The notes: generated by a model not told the origin, from the letters alone. A DNA stretch of 26,695 nucleotides from Geobacter sp. (GCA_003857395.1 RPRC01000117.1:1-26695), one strand, 5' to 3'; shown: positions 16,199-23,777, numbered from the stretch's first letter. Translations and numbers: made by a program.

Positions 16199-17230
16199 TC
16201 AGTTTGTGTCGTCTTTTTCCATCCTGGCGCGAAGCTGGCCGCACGCAGCCGAGATGTCGGCTCCTCTGCTGGCCCTGGTAATCACCGTAAGATTCTTCTC
16301 TAGCAGGTAACTGTGGAAACGGTCGATGGCCTCCTGCTCCGGCGATTTAAATTCGCACCCCTCAAATTCATTGAAGCGTATCAGGTTCACCTTGACGGGT
16401 ATTCCCTTCAAAAGCTTTACCAGCCGCTTTGCGTCCTCGATAGAATCATTGACCCCCCTGACCAAAACATATTCAATTGTTATCATTCGACGGTTCGGCA
16501 AAGGGAAGTTTCTGCAGGCTGCAATAAGTTTCGCAATGGGGTAGGCTCTGTTTATCGGCATCAGAAGATCGCGCTGCGCATCCGTTGTTGCATTGAGTGA
16601 AACAGCCAGATTAACGGTAACGGCAGATCCCAGCTTCTCGATTTCCGGAACAAGTCCGGAGGTAGAAACTGTTACCCTGCGGGATGAGATCTGAAAACCG
16701 TCAGGGCAGGTCATAATCTTCAATGCGGGTATGACGTTGTCAAGATTTGCAAGGGGTTCACCCATACCCATCAGCACGACATTTGTTATGCGATCGGTAC
16801 GCTGAACGGCGCAAAACTGGTTAACAATCTCGGCACAACAGAGATTACGTTTCAGGTTGAAAGTTCCCGTCAGACAAAACGCGCATCCCATGGCACAGCC
16901 CACCTGGGTGGATACACAGAGAGTGGCTCTGTCTTCTTCGGGAATGAGAACGGATTCGATGCTTGAACCGTCTTCCAGCAAAAAAAGGTATTTCTTCGTA
17001 CCATCCTTCGATATTTCGATTGTATCTGGCAGAAAAGATGTAATCCGAGACTTGAGTGAAAGTTCACGGCGGAAATCTTTGGAGAGATCCGTCATATCGT
17101 CAAAGGTCGTGGCACCTCGCTGGTAAAGCCACTTGAAAATCTGCTTCGCGCGATATTTTTCCTTGCCGAGCCCCAAGAGGAATGCTTCGAGACAATCCAG
17201 TGATAAATCTTTTAAATCAACCTGTTCCAT
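16199..17230 (-). CDS. rlmN: RlmN, 23S rRNA A2503 / tRNA A37 C2-methyltransferase (radical SAM)
   Basis: Methylates C2 of adenosine 2503 in 23S rRNA, and A37 in some tRNAs, which affects translational fidelity. The radical-SAM cluster motif CxxxCxxC is Cys112, Cys116 and Cys119 in [26 protein letters not shown] is the SAM-contact motif. Cys330 in ISAACGQL matches the methyl-carrying cysteine near the C-terminus of RlmN. The absence of extra motifs argues against Cfr. The 343-residue length from the ATG at 17230 is typical. An upstream GTG at 17254 lies inside the ndk terminator and is rejected. The ribosome-binding site is weak. The gene follows ndk, as in many proteobacteria. Confidence 0.95.
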   Translation of the reverse strand: MEQVDLKDLSLDCLEAFLLGLGKEKYRAKQIFKWLYQRGATTFDDMTDLSKDFRRELSLKSRITSFLPDTIEISKDGTKKYLFLLEDGSSIESVLIPEEDRATLCVSTQVGCAMGCAFCLTGTFNLKRNLCCAEIVNQFCAVQRTDRITNVVLMGMGEPLANLDNVIPALKIMTCPDGFQISSRRVTVSTSGLVPEIEKLGSAVTVNLAVSLNATTDAQRDLLMPINRAYPIAKLIAACRNFPLPNRRMITIEYVLVRGVNDSIEDAKRLVKLLKGIPVKVNLIRFNEFEGCEFKSPEQEAIDRFHSYLLEKNLTVITRASRGADISAACGQLRARMEKDDTN

Positions 17231-17239
17231 AGCTTGAAT

Positions 17240-17270
17240 AAAAAAGCCCTTCACCGGGAAGGGCTTTTTT
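17240..17270 (-). terminator. Intrinsic terminator of ndk
   Basis: A 13-bp perfect stem AAAAAAGCCCTTC / GAAGGGCTTTTTT with a 5-base loop lies 16 bp past the ndk stop on the minus strand. It sits just 9 bp before the rlmN start, so rlmN translation depends on read-through or a hidden promoter. Confidence 0.85.
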
Positions 17271-17286
17271 CCTTATATCATTCCTG

Positions 17287-17700
17287 TTACGGTAGTTCCA
17301 ACGAATTGAAAAAATAGGGTATCTCATATACCGCCGATTCAGGCGAGTCAGATCCGTGAACCGAGTTTTCCCCGAGGCTGAGGCCGAAATCCTTACGAAT
17401 CGTCCCTATTGCGGCATCGGCAGGATTGGTCGCCCCCATGAGCGCACGCCAGTCAGATATGGCATTTTCTTTTTCAAGAACCAGCGCAACAACAGGTCCA
17501 CTTGCCATATATGAACAAAGGTCTTCATAAAAGGGACGTTCCTTGTGAACATAGTAAAATCCCATCGCCTGCGCCTTGGTCAGTCTGATTCTTTTCAGGC
17601 CAATAACGGTAAAACCGGCGGATTCGATTTTTGCCAGAATACTCCCGACAATATTTCTCTCTACTGCATCCGGTTTTATGATTGCAAATGTTCTTTCCAT
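17287..17700 (-). CDS. ndk: Nucleoside diphosphate kinase
   Basis: Balances nucleoside triphosphate pools by moving a phosphate from ATP to NDPs through a phosphohistidine. The 137 residues begin [15 protein letters not shown]. The catalytic His115 lies in [10 protein letters not shown], and the nucleotide-contact region reads [12 protein letters not shown]. It is a complete, standard-length bacterial Ndk and cytoplasmic. Upstream on the minus strand is a TTGACA hexamer (17766-17771) enclosed by a dyad. Downstream is a strong terminator, so it may be mainly monocistronic even though rlmN follows. Confidence 0.97.
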   Translation of the reverse strand: MERTFAIIKPDAVERNIVGSILAKIESAGFTVIGLKRIRLTKAQAMGFYYVHKERPFYEDLCSYMASGPVVALVLEKENAISDWRALMGATNPADAAIGTIRKDFGLSLGENSVHGSDSPESAVYEIPYFFNSLELP

Positions 17701-17751
17701 TTCGACTCCATTCGGGCGTATCTCGTCTGTAAATGACTGTTCTAACTACCA

Positions 17752-17789
17752 TTCAGAGGTATGTATGTCAAGGTATTTCAACCTCTGAA
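17752..17789. repeat. Dyad TTCAGAGGT-N20-ACCTCTGAA around the ndk -35 hexamer
   Basis: A perfect 9-bp inverted repeat (17752-17760 and 17781-17789) has 20 bases between its arms. The minus-strand TTGACA (17766-17771) of the probable ndk promoter lies in the middle. A convincing -10 at the normal spacing was not found. It could be an operator for a dimeric regulator or chance. Confidence 0.45.
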
Positions 17790-17793
17790 ACGT

Positions 17794-17825
17794 GAAAAGC
17801 CTACAGATTTCTCTGTAGGCTTTTC
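17794..17825 (-). terminator. Intrinsic terminator of the small lipoprotein gene
   Basis: A 14-bp perfect stem GAAAAGCCTACAGA / TCTGTAGGCTTTTC with a 4-base loop begins 27 bp past the lipoprotein stop on the minus strand. The T residues of the stem serve as the U-tract. Confidence 0.85.
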
Positions 17826-17852
17826 TTCCAAACAACAGTTATTGTCAGGAAA

Positions 17853-18035
17853 TTACTTTGCTGCAGGAGCTTCAGGAGCTACAGCAGAAGACATAGGAGC
17901 CTGAGCTGCCTCAGGAGCCGGAGCTGCGGTCTCAGTTGCCGGAGCCACTACTTCCTCTTTCTTCTTGCAACCAGCGGCGAAAGCCATGGCGATAACAAGG
18001 CACAGAGCTAATGAAATAAGCTTTTTCATTGACAT
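17853..18035 (-). CDS. Small Ala/Pro-rich lipoprotein, function unknown
   Basis: A 60-residue precursor. The signal peptide MSMKKLISLALCLVIAMAFA ends in a lipobox FAAGC, with Cys23 as the lipidated residue. The +2 residue is Lys, not Asp, which favours outer-membrane sorting. The mature chain has only 38 residues: KKKEEVV, then a flexible stretch rich in Ala, Pro and Glu, ending in Lys60. The ATG at 18035 is chosen because GAGG lies five bases upstream; a longer reading from 18074 lacks support. A near-consensus promoter, a strong ribosome-binding site and a strong terminator indicate a highly expressed single-gene unit. The terminal lysine recalls Lpp, but the helical heptads of Lpp are absent, so that comparison is weak. 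Confidence 0.8.
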   Translation of the reverse strand: MSMKKLISLALCLVIAMAFAAGCKKKEEVVAPATETAAPAPEAAQAPMSSAVAPEAPAAK

Positions 18036-18106
18036 AATCACCTCTTTTCCTTTTTGAGTACCAAAATCGCGCACTGCGCGTGGTTTTTCTTGCCAAACAA
18101 AACGCG

Positions 18107-18134
18107 ACTATACTAGTTTCGAATTAATTGTCAA
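18107..18134 (-). promoter_or_regulatory. Strong sigma70 promoter of the small lipoprotein gene
   Basis: On the minus strand TTGACA (18129-18134, perfect) is followed by a 16-bp spacer and TATAGT (18107-18112, 5/6). The predicted leader of about 65 bases contains a GC-rich small hairpin, CGCGC-AGT-GCGCG, and ends in AGAGGTGATT before the ATG. Confidence 0.75.
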
Positions 18135-18251
18135 GATTTTTTTCCTGCACGTTAAGGAGTCCCGCGTATACGTTTACAAGGCATTGAAATCAGGTAGCAA
18201 TATTGCGGGGCAGCGCGCATTACACGCCAATGCGTAAAATTCAAATTCAAA

Positions 18252-18280
18252 TTGTTTTCGGCAAGTAAATACTGTATAGA
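18252..18280 (+). promoter_or_regulatory. Probable promoter of the AMMECR1 gene
   Basis: TTGTTT (18252-18257), a 17-bp spacer and TATAGA (18275-18280) lie 34 bp before the TTG start at 18315. Transcription would begin near 18287, which excludes the longer reading frame that opens at 18252. A small dyad CGCATT-N7-AATGCG (18216-18234) lies just upstream. Confidence 0.5.
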
Positions 18281-18314
18281 AATAATCATTGCCAAAGAGA
18301 TCAGGGAGGCGCAG

Positions 18315-18869
18315 TTGCAAAACAAATTAACACGAAAAGAACAACAACAGCTTCTTGCTCTAGCCCGAAAAACCATCAGCGAATATGTAAAAAACGGGCA
18401 TGCCGAGGAGATATCCGTTGAGGATGACGGACTTGCTGATACTGCGGGCTGCTTTGTCACGATCAAGATTCATGAAAATTTACGCGGCTGCATCGGCTGT
18501 TTCACTTCCCAAAAGCCCTTATGGCAAACCGTACAGGAATTCGCAATTGCCGCGGCCTCCCGCGATCCACGTTTTTATCCGTTACGCCCCGAGGAACTGG
18601 ATGACATAGATATTGAACTATCGGTACTGTCAAGCCTGACAAAAATAGAGTCCATCGACGAAATCCAGGTCGGAACCCATGGACTGTATATTGAGAAAAA
18701 CATGTATCGTGGTGTTCTCCTGCCCCAAGTTGCCAAAGAATACGGTTGGGACAAAACCACCTTTCTCCGGCAGACCTGCCTGAAAGCCGGTCTGGAGCTG
18801 GATGCCTGGAAAAGTGGGGCTGATATTTATATCTTCAGCGCCCAGATATTTGGTGAAAAACAACACTGA
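18315..18869 (+). CDS. amrA: AMMECR1-domain protein (AmmeMemoRadiSam system protein A type)
   Basis: A 184-residue AMMECR1-domain protein. The hallmark LRGCIGCF motif is present (NLRGCIGCFTS), followed by AIAAASRDPRFYPL and the C-terminal GWDKTTFLRQTCLKAGL. The family is conserved in all domains of life and its biochemical role is poorly known. In many bacteria it is encoded with a Memo-like protein and a radical-SAM protein, but neither neighbour is present here. The frame is open from TTG at 18252, but the start is placed at TTG 18315, which has GGAGG exactly five bases upstream and follows the predicted promoter. It is convergent with citrate synthase, 53 bp apart, and divergent from the small lipoprotein. 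Confidence 0.88.
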   Translation: MQNKLTRKEQQQLLALARKTISEYVKNGHAEEISVEDDGLADTAGCFVTIKIHENLRGCIGCFTSQKPLWQTVQEFAIAAASRDPRFYPLRPEELDDIDIELSVLSSLTKIESIDEIQVGTHGLYIEKNMYRGVLLPQVAKEYGWDKTTFLRQTCLKAGLELDAWKSGADIYIFSAQIFGEKQH

Positions 18870-18922
18870 ACAGACCTACCTGAACTTCCAGGGGCGCGCA
18901 GCCCTCCCCACACAGCAGTAGT

Positions 18923-20242
18923 TCACGAGACCTTCGCCCCCCCCTCAGCCGCCCATTTCTCCAGCATATCGGTGGTTACCGATTTGGGCCGCTCAATGGG
19001 GTATCCCAGAGCCCGATCCCAGATAATGGTTGCAAGTACTCCGATTGCCCTCCCGACCCCAAACAGGACCGTGTAAAAATCATACTCCGTGATTCCGTAG
19101 TACCAGTGAACAACACCCGACTGCGCATCCAGATTAGGCCATGGGTTTTTTGCCTTGCCATGGGCCTTCAGTATTGTGGGCGCAACTTCGTAAATCATGT
19201 TTACCACCTTGAACAGGTCGTAGTCAGGCAGATGTTTTTCACAAAAGTCTTTCAAAGCAGTATAACGGGGATCAGTTTTCCGAAGCACGGCATGGCCGTA
19301 CCCGGGTATTACCTGACCGCTGTTCAAGGTATCCCAGAGGAATTTTTTCAGATCATCTTCCGAAGGGACCTTCCCGCCAAGCATATGAAAAGCCTCCTGA
19401 ATCCAGCTTAGAACTTCCTGGTTTGCAAGGCCGTGAAGCGGTCCGGCAAGGCCGTTGATGCCGGCGGAAAGACTGTAGTAAGGATCAGCCAGTGCCGAGG
19501 CAACCAGATGAGTCGCATGAGTAGAAACATTCCCCGACTCATGCTCTGAGTGCAGGATAAAGGTCATGCGGGCAGCGTCATCATACGGGCGCGGCAGTCC
19601 CATCATATGAGCAAAGTTTCCTCCGATATCAAGATAGCGGCCCGGCGGAATAAAGGTGTCTGATTTGTACTTCATGCGATAGATGTAGGCGGCTATTGTC
19701 GGCAACTTGGCCAGCAGGTTGCAGCAATCCTCATACATGGGCTCCCAGTAGTCGCTTTTCTTCATACCTTCAGCATATTTTTTGGCAAAGATGGATTCTC
19801 GCTGCATGGTCAGTATTGCCGTGGAAAACATGGTCATGGGATGAGTGTCCCGCGGCATGGCTCGAAGGATATCAAAGACATACTGAGGAACCTGGGATCG
19901 CATGCTGAAATCTTCAACGACAGAGAGCGTTTCCGTCATCGTCGGAATCTCGCCTGTCAGGAGGTAGTACCAGAAGCCTTCCACATAAGGATATTCGCAT
20001 CCTGGCACATGGGGAAGCTGGTCAAAGGTTTCGGGAATGGTCCTGCCTCGGAAACGAATGCCCTCTTGGGGATCCAGAGAAGATATATCGGTGACGAGGC
20101 ATTTAACATCGCGCCCTCCCCCGATACACTGTCCGATTGTTACCGTATCAATAACAACATCTCGGTGATTTTTCAGAAGTTCGGCCGTACGTGAGCGAAG
20201 TGGAACGATTTTTTTGTAAAGCCTTTCCTTCAAGGTCGGCAT
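18923..20242 (-). CDS. gltA: Citrate synthase, eukaryote-like type
   Basis: Condenses oxaloacetate and acetyl-CoA to citrate, opening the TCA cycle used by Geobacter-type bacteria to oxidise acetate. The 439 residues align by eye with pig-heart citrate synthase rather than E. coli GltA. HSEHESGNVSTHATHLVASA gives His231 and His234 (pig 235 and 238). NGLAGPLHGLANQEV gives the catalytic His270 (pig 274), PGYGHAVLRKTDPRY gives His317 (pig 320), and PNLDAQSG gives Asp372 (pig 375). The Gln after DA replaces the usual His of DAHSG. Geobacteraceae are known for this eukaryote-like enzyme, which makes the gene a good taxonomic marker. AAGGAG lies ten bases before the ATG. The M24 peptidase gene lies 205 bp upstream, beyond the palindromic repeat. 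Confidence 0.96.
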   Translation of the reverse strand: MPTLKERLYKKIVPLRSRTAELLKNHRDVVIDTVTIGQCIGGGRDVKCLVTDISSLDPQEGIRFRGRTIPETFDQLPHVPGCEYPYVEGFWYYLLTGEIPTMTETLSVVEDFSMRSQVPQYVFDILRAMPRDTHPMTMFSTAILTMQRESIFAKKYAEGMKKSDYWEPMYEDCCNLLAKLPTIAAYIYRMKYKSDTFIPPGRYLDIGGNFAHMMGLPRPYDDAARMTFILHSEHESGNVSTHATHLVASALADPYYSLSAGINGLAGPLHGLANQEVLSWIQEAFHMLGGKVPSEDDLKKFLWDTLNSGQVIPGYGHAVLRKTDPRYTALKDFCEKHLPDYDLFKVVNMIYEVAPTILKAHGKAKNPWPNLDAQSGVVHWYYGITEYDFYTVLFGVGRAIGVLATIIWDRALGYPIERPKSVTTDMLEKWAAEGGAKVS

Positions 20243-20308
20243 CCAGAAAATTCTCCTTTTTCAGCGGTGCTTCAAAGCTCCGGATTTTCCATTAAAGATT
20301 TTGCATTA

Positions 20309-20420
20309 TTACGACGGCAATTAAACATATCAATGGTAGGGGCAGTGCTTGCCCTGCCCAATTGGGGCGCGGCAAGCAGCGCCCCTACATCAGGGTTGTC
20401 CTGTTTAATTGCCGGAGTAA
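20309..20420. repeat. 112-bp nested palindromic repeat (MITE/REP-like)
   Basis: The outer ends match as inverted repeats. CGGCAATTAAACA (20315-20327) pairs perfectly with TGTTTAATTGCCG (20402-20414), and TTAC/GTAA extends the match to 20309 and 20420 across three unpaired positions. Inside, two 24-base arms (20336-20359 and 20365-20388) form a larger palindrome starting GTAGGGGC and ending GCCCCTAC. Each arm folds alone into a hairpin, GGGCAG..CTGCCC and GGGCGC..GCGCCC. The arms differ at four positions in a way that keeps both hairpins paired. TA flanks both ends, as a TA target duplication would. No coding sequence is inside. Confidence 0.75.
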
Positions 20421-20447
20421 TACCGCATAGCATGGCTAAGCAACTCA

Positions 20448-21644
20448 CTACAAAATAACAATACTTTCCGGTGAAAAAGTCAACTGCTCAAGACCGTTTT
20501 CTGAAAGGTGAAAGGTATTTTCAATGCCCACAGCCCCGGCCTGAGGGAAAACCAGCTTCGGCTCGAAAGCAAAGACCATTCCGACTTCAAGATCCATATC
20601 ACTGAAGCCTCTCGCAAGGAACGGGTATTCATCAATCTCGATACCGACACCGTGTCCGATAAATGATACCTGTGACCCCCGATGCCCCATAAAGTTGTCG
20701 GCATGACCCTGCGCAACAGCAAGAGCAAGACAGGCCTCATAGATATCTCCCCAGGCCACTCCCGGAAGTGCCATCTGTCGCATGCATTCCTGCACTGCCA
20801 GCATGTCTCCATGACCCGCAAGGAGTTTCTCGTCAAGGCTCCCCAAGGCAAATACTCGGGTCTGGTCAACCAGATAGCCATCACAGCTCCCGGCAAAGTC
20901 CACAACGATGGGCTCGCCTGGATTGATCCTTTTCCGTCCGCACCCTTGGCCAAAACTCGGGTGCAGCCCCGCACCGCCCAGCGGCGTGTCCGTATACGCC
21001 GGCAGTGCGCCATCAACGCCGGAAAATGTATGCCCGAAAATCATCTCCCCATTAAAAACCCTCATTCGTATGTGACCGAGATGTCCTTCTTTTCGTGCGA
21101 CATACTCCAGTTCAGCGGCAAGGTCCAGATCAGTCATTCCCTCGTGAATAACTTTACAGGCCTGCTGATAAACCTTGTCCACCTGGCGGGCGGCGTTACG
21201 CATACTAGCCAGTTCATAGGCCGACTTCTTCATCCTCACCCTGCGAATGAGCGGAGTAACATCCTGAAACAGGGCAGAGGGAAAGACCTTACGATACCGT
21301 TCAAAGAAACTTACCGGCAGGACATCAAACTCCATGCCTATCCGCTTCGGTTCAGGCAGGGAGTACCCGGCAACAATCCCGGGAACCTCACGCATGGAAG
21401 AAAAAGGGACTATCTCTGAAAGAGTTGATTCGCTCCTGGCGCGGCCGGCATCCCTGCGCACCAGATAGACCGGCTTGCCCTCAGCAGGGACGTACAGGCA
21501 GCCAGACTGGATAGTGCCGGTAAAATAAAACAGATCGGCATTCTGAACAACAATGACAGCATCCAACCCTTCTGCCGTCATCAGGGCCTGCAAGGCACAA
21601 CAACGACCCTCCAGCTCCTCCCTTGGCGTTATCCGTCCAGTCAT
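20448..21644 (-). CDS. M24 family metallopeptidase (Xaa-Pro aminopeptidase/dipeptidase-like)
   Basis: Predicted to cleave the N-terminal residue or dipeptide before proline, using two metal ions. The 398 residues have an N-terminal creatinase-like domain (about 1-135) and a C-terminal pita-bread domain. All five metal ligands are visible: Asp249 in IVVDF, Asp260 in GYLVDQTR, His331 in FIGHGVGIEIDE, Glu361 in AFEPKLVF and Glu375 in GIENTFHL. No signal peptide is seen, so it is cytoplasmic. The ATG at 21644 starts one base after the ligase stop codon (TGA, T, ATG), which indicates translational coupling. A longer frame from 21698 would overlap the ligase by about 50 bp and is rejected. Methionine aminopeptidase is excluded by the creatinase-like N-terminus. 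Confidence 0.92.
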   Translation of the reverse strand: MTGRITPREELEGRCCALQALMTAEGLDAVIVVQNADLFYFTGTIQSGCLYVPAEGKPVYLVRRDAGRARSESTLSEIVPFSSMREVPGIVAGYSLPEPKRIGMEFDVLPVSFFERYRKVFPSALFQDVTPLIRRVRMKKSAYELASMRNAARQVDKVYQQACKVIHEGMTDLDLAAELEYVARKEGHLGHIRMRVFNGEMIFGHTFSGVDGALPAYTDTPLGGAGLHPSFGQGCGRKRINPGEPIVVDFAGSCDGYLVDQTRVFALGSLDEKLLAGHGDMLAVQECMRQMALPGVAWGDIYEACLALAVAQGHADNFMGHRGSQVSFIGHGVGIEIDEYPFLARGFSDMDLEVGMVFAFEPKLVFPQAGAVGIENTFHLSENGLEQLTFSPESIVIL

Positions 21645-21645
21645 A

Positions 21646-23304
21646 TCAAGCCGTCTCCCCTGAATCTTCCAGCTGAAGTTCACGAATTGCCATTTCACGC
21701 AGCTTGAATTTCTGGATTTTCCCTGAAGCGGTCATGGGGTATGATTCGACGAATTTCACATAGTAAGGAATCTTGTAGTGGGCAATCTTGTCGCGACAGA
21801 ATGCCTTGACCTCTTCCTCTGACATCTCGACCCCCTTCTTCAGAACAATGGCAGCCATGACCTGCTCGCCATATTTACGGTCGGGAACGCCGTAAACCTG
21901 CGTATCGGAAATTTTCGGATGGGTATAGAGAAACTCCTCGATCTCGCGGGGATAAATATTTTCGCCTCCCCGGATGATCATGTTCTTGATCCTGCCGGTA
22001 ATCTTGCAATAACCATTCTCGTCCATAACCGCAAGGTCCCCGGTATGCAGCCAGCCGTCGGCATCGATAACCTTTGCCGTCTCCTCGGGCATCTTGTAAT
22101 ACCCTTTCATTACCAGGTAGCCACGACCGCACAACTCGCCCTGCTTGCCGGGGGGAAGGGTTGCGCCTGATTCAATGTCGACAATTTTGACTTCAACATC
22201 AGGAAGAGCCTTTCCAACCGTTGCAACACGCAACTCGATGGGATCATCGGTCCGCGTCTGGGTAATCACGGGAGAAGATTCAGTCTGGCCGTAGGCAATG
22301 GTGATTTCTGACGCATGCATATCGCGAATTACCCTTTTCATTACCTCAGTGGGACAGGGTGAACCGGCCATAATCCCCGAACGAAGGCTTGTCAGGTCGT
22401 ATTTATCAAAATCAGGATGTTCCAGTTCAGCAATAAACATGGTTGGAACGCCATGCACAGCGGTACAACGCTCCTTTTCTATCGCCTGGAGGACCAGAAG
22501 GGGGTTGAAAGTCTCAACGGGAACCATCGTCGCACCGTGGGTTACGCAGGCCATCACCCCGAGAACACAGCCAAAACAATGGAAAAAGGGCACCGGAATA
22601 CACAGCCGGTCTTTTTCGGTAAACCGCATGCATTCACCGATATTGAAACCATTATTCACGACATTGAAATGAGTGAGCATTACCCCCTTCGGGAAACCGG
22701 TCGTTCCCGAAGTATATTGCATATTAATGACATCATGGGGAGACAACCCGGCCTCGATCGATGCGAGGGTTGCATCATCCACCGCCGCTGCCATCTGGTA
22801 GATTTCGTTGAAGTTGATCATTCCAGCAGGAGTTTCTGCCCCGATAAAAACGACCCGATCAAGAAAAGGAAGTTTTTCGCACCGGCGGGAACCGGCAGCA
22901 GCATTCCTAAACTCGGGAACCACGTCGTAGAGTGTCTCCACGTAATCGGTTCCCTTGAAACTTTGCACCATGAAAAGCGCGTTCGAATCGGATTGCTTGA
23001 GAATGTACTCCAACTCGGCTGAACGATAGCTGGTATTGATGGTAACAAGCACCGCGCCGATCTTGGCAGTAGCAAACTGCAAAATCACCCACTCAGGAAC
23101 ATTGTTTGCCCAGATCGAAACATGATCGCCTTTCTTCACCCCAAGAGAAATGAGGCCCTTTGCCACCTTACGGCAGACTTCGTTGAACTCCCGATAGGAA
23201 TAACGGAGGTCGCGCTCTACATACACCAAGGCATCGTTATCAGGAAACCGATCCGCCATCTGGTCCAGCAAACCGCCAACAGTACACTCAAGAAACCTCG
23301 ACAT
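21646..23304 (-). CDS. AMP-dependent acyl-CoA synthetase/ligase
   Basis: Activates a carboxylic acid, probably a fatty acid, to its CoA thioester through an acyl-adenylate. The 552 residues belong to the ANL superfamily. The P-loop is YTSGTTGFPKG (197-207). Adenylate contacts are in AYGQTESSP, the hinge region contains GWLHTGDLAVMDENGY then GRIKNMIIRGGENIYPREIE, and the catalytic lysine is Lys529 in TASGKIQKFK. VPFFHCFGCVLG and the overall length resemble medium/long-chain fatty-acid ligases, but chain length cannot be fixed from sequence. The ATG at 23304 has GGAGG six bases upstream. A TTG six codons earlier is rejected. It is coupled to the M24 peptidase gene downstream. The promoter region is shared divergently with phoB. 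Confidence 0.92.
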   Translation of the reverse strand: MSRFLECTVGGLLDQMADRFPDNDALVYVERDLRYSYREFNEVCRKVAKGLISLGVKKGDHVSIWANNVPEWVILQFATAKIGAVLVTINTSYRSAELEYILKQSDSNALFMVQSFKGTDYVETLYDVVPEFRNAAAGSRRCEKLPFLDRVVFIGAETPAGMINFNEIYQMAAAVDDATLASIEAGLSPHDVINMQYTSGTTGFPKGVMLTHFNVVNNGFNIGECMRFTEKDRLCIPVPFFHCFGCVLGVMACVTHGATMVPVETFNPLLVLQAIEKERCTAVHGVPTMFIAELEHPDFDKYDLTSLRSGIMAGSPCPTEVMKRVIRDMHASEITIAYGQTESSPVITQTRTDDPIELRVATVGKALPDVEVKIVDIESGATLPPGKQGELCGRGYLVMKGYYKMPEETAKVIDADGWLHTGDLAVMDENGYCKITGRIKNMIIRGGENIYPREIEEFLYTHPKISDTQVYGVPDRKYGEQVMAAIVLKKGVEMSEEEVKAFCRDKIAHYKIPYYVKFVESYPMTASGKIQKFKLREMAIRELQLEDSGETA

Positions 23305-23577
23305 GATGACCTCCAGATACAAACAACTAGAATAATGACATGATCAAAATCCGGACAATAAAAATCAACTACTGCGTGGCAGAGTACTCCTGCAAAATCT
23401 AAGCACAGCAAATTTCTCATGAAACAGTTGCCGGAGTTGCCGCTCACCAGGAAAAGATCTTGCCGGAAGCAGCATCGCAAGAAAATTTTAACTTACTGAT
23501 TTAAAAGGATTTTATGAATTAACACAGCACGAAAGACAAGTCAAGAATTTATATATATACGATCAACTCTCTACAAC
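23305..23577. other. Gene-free region between the acyl-CoA ligase and the hairpin/Pho-box segment
   Basis: This is the first half of a 532-bp intergenic region. It becomes AT-rich towards 23490-23560 and holds a TATATATATAC run near 23551-23560. A weak minus-strand promoter for the ligase (TTGTCC, 17 bp, TTATTC) could lie near 23328-23357. I see no convincing protein-coding frame on either strand. The second half contains the hairpin at 23584-23637, a short dyad TCAACA-GATTG-TGTTGA (23711-23727) and the Pho box at 23778-23811. Confidence 0.5.
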
Positions 23578-23583
23578 CCTGCC

Positions 23584-23637
23584 CGTCTCAACATGAAATG
23601 AACTATTTCATGCAGTACATTGAGACGCTTCTTTTTT
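23584..23637 (+). terminator. Hairpin with T-run, orphan terminator or sRNA 3' end
   Basis: The outer stem is CGTCTCAA (23584-23591) / TTGAGACG (23620-23627). It encloses a second stem CATGAAAT (23592-23599) / ATTTCATG (23605-23612) with a GAACT loop and a 7-base bulge. CTTCTTTTTTG follows, so it terminates on the plus strand. There is no plus-strand gene before it, since the ligase is transcribed the other way. Confidence 0.5.
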
Positions 23638-23777
23638 GTGCAATCTGGTACTATTCACTGTCAGTCTGATAGCTTTACCCGTAGAATCCACACTGTTTTC
23701 CACATGCCCGTCAACAGATTGTGTTGATTTCCTGAAATCGCAGGTTATCATAGTATTTTTTGAAACATTTCATACGC

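Noticed and set aside
22417..23022. 201-codon plus-strand open frame opposite the acyl-CoA ligase
   Set aside because: Shadow of the ligase, rich in His, Cys and Arg, with no recognisable fold.
23217..23480. Minus-strand open frame reaching from the ligase gene into the intergenic region
   Set aside because: It overlaps the ligase start in another frame and lacks a ribosome-binding site. Its hydrophobic stretch comes from AT-rich DNA.
23548..23562. TATATATATACGAT run as a ModE operator
   Set aside because: It resembles one half-site only. No inverted second half was found at a suitable distance.
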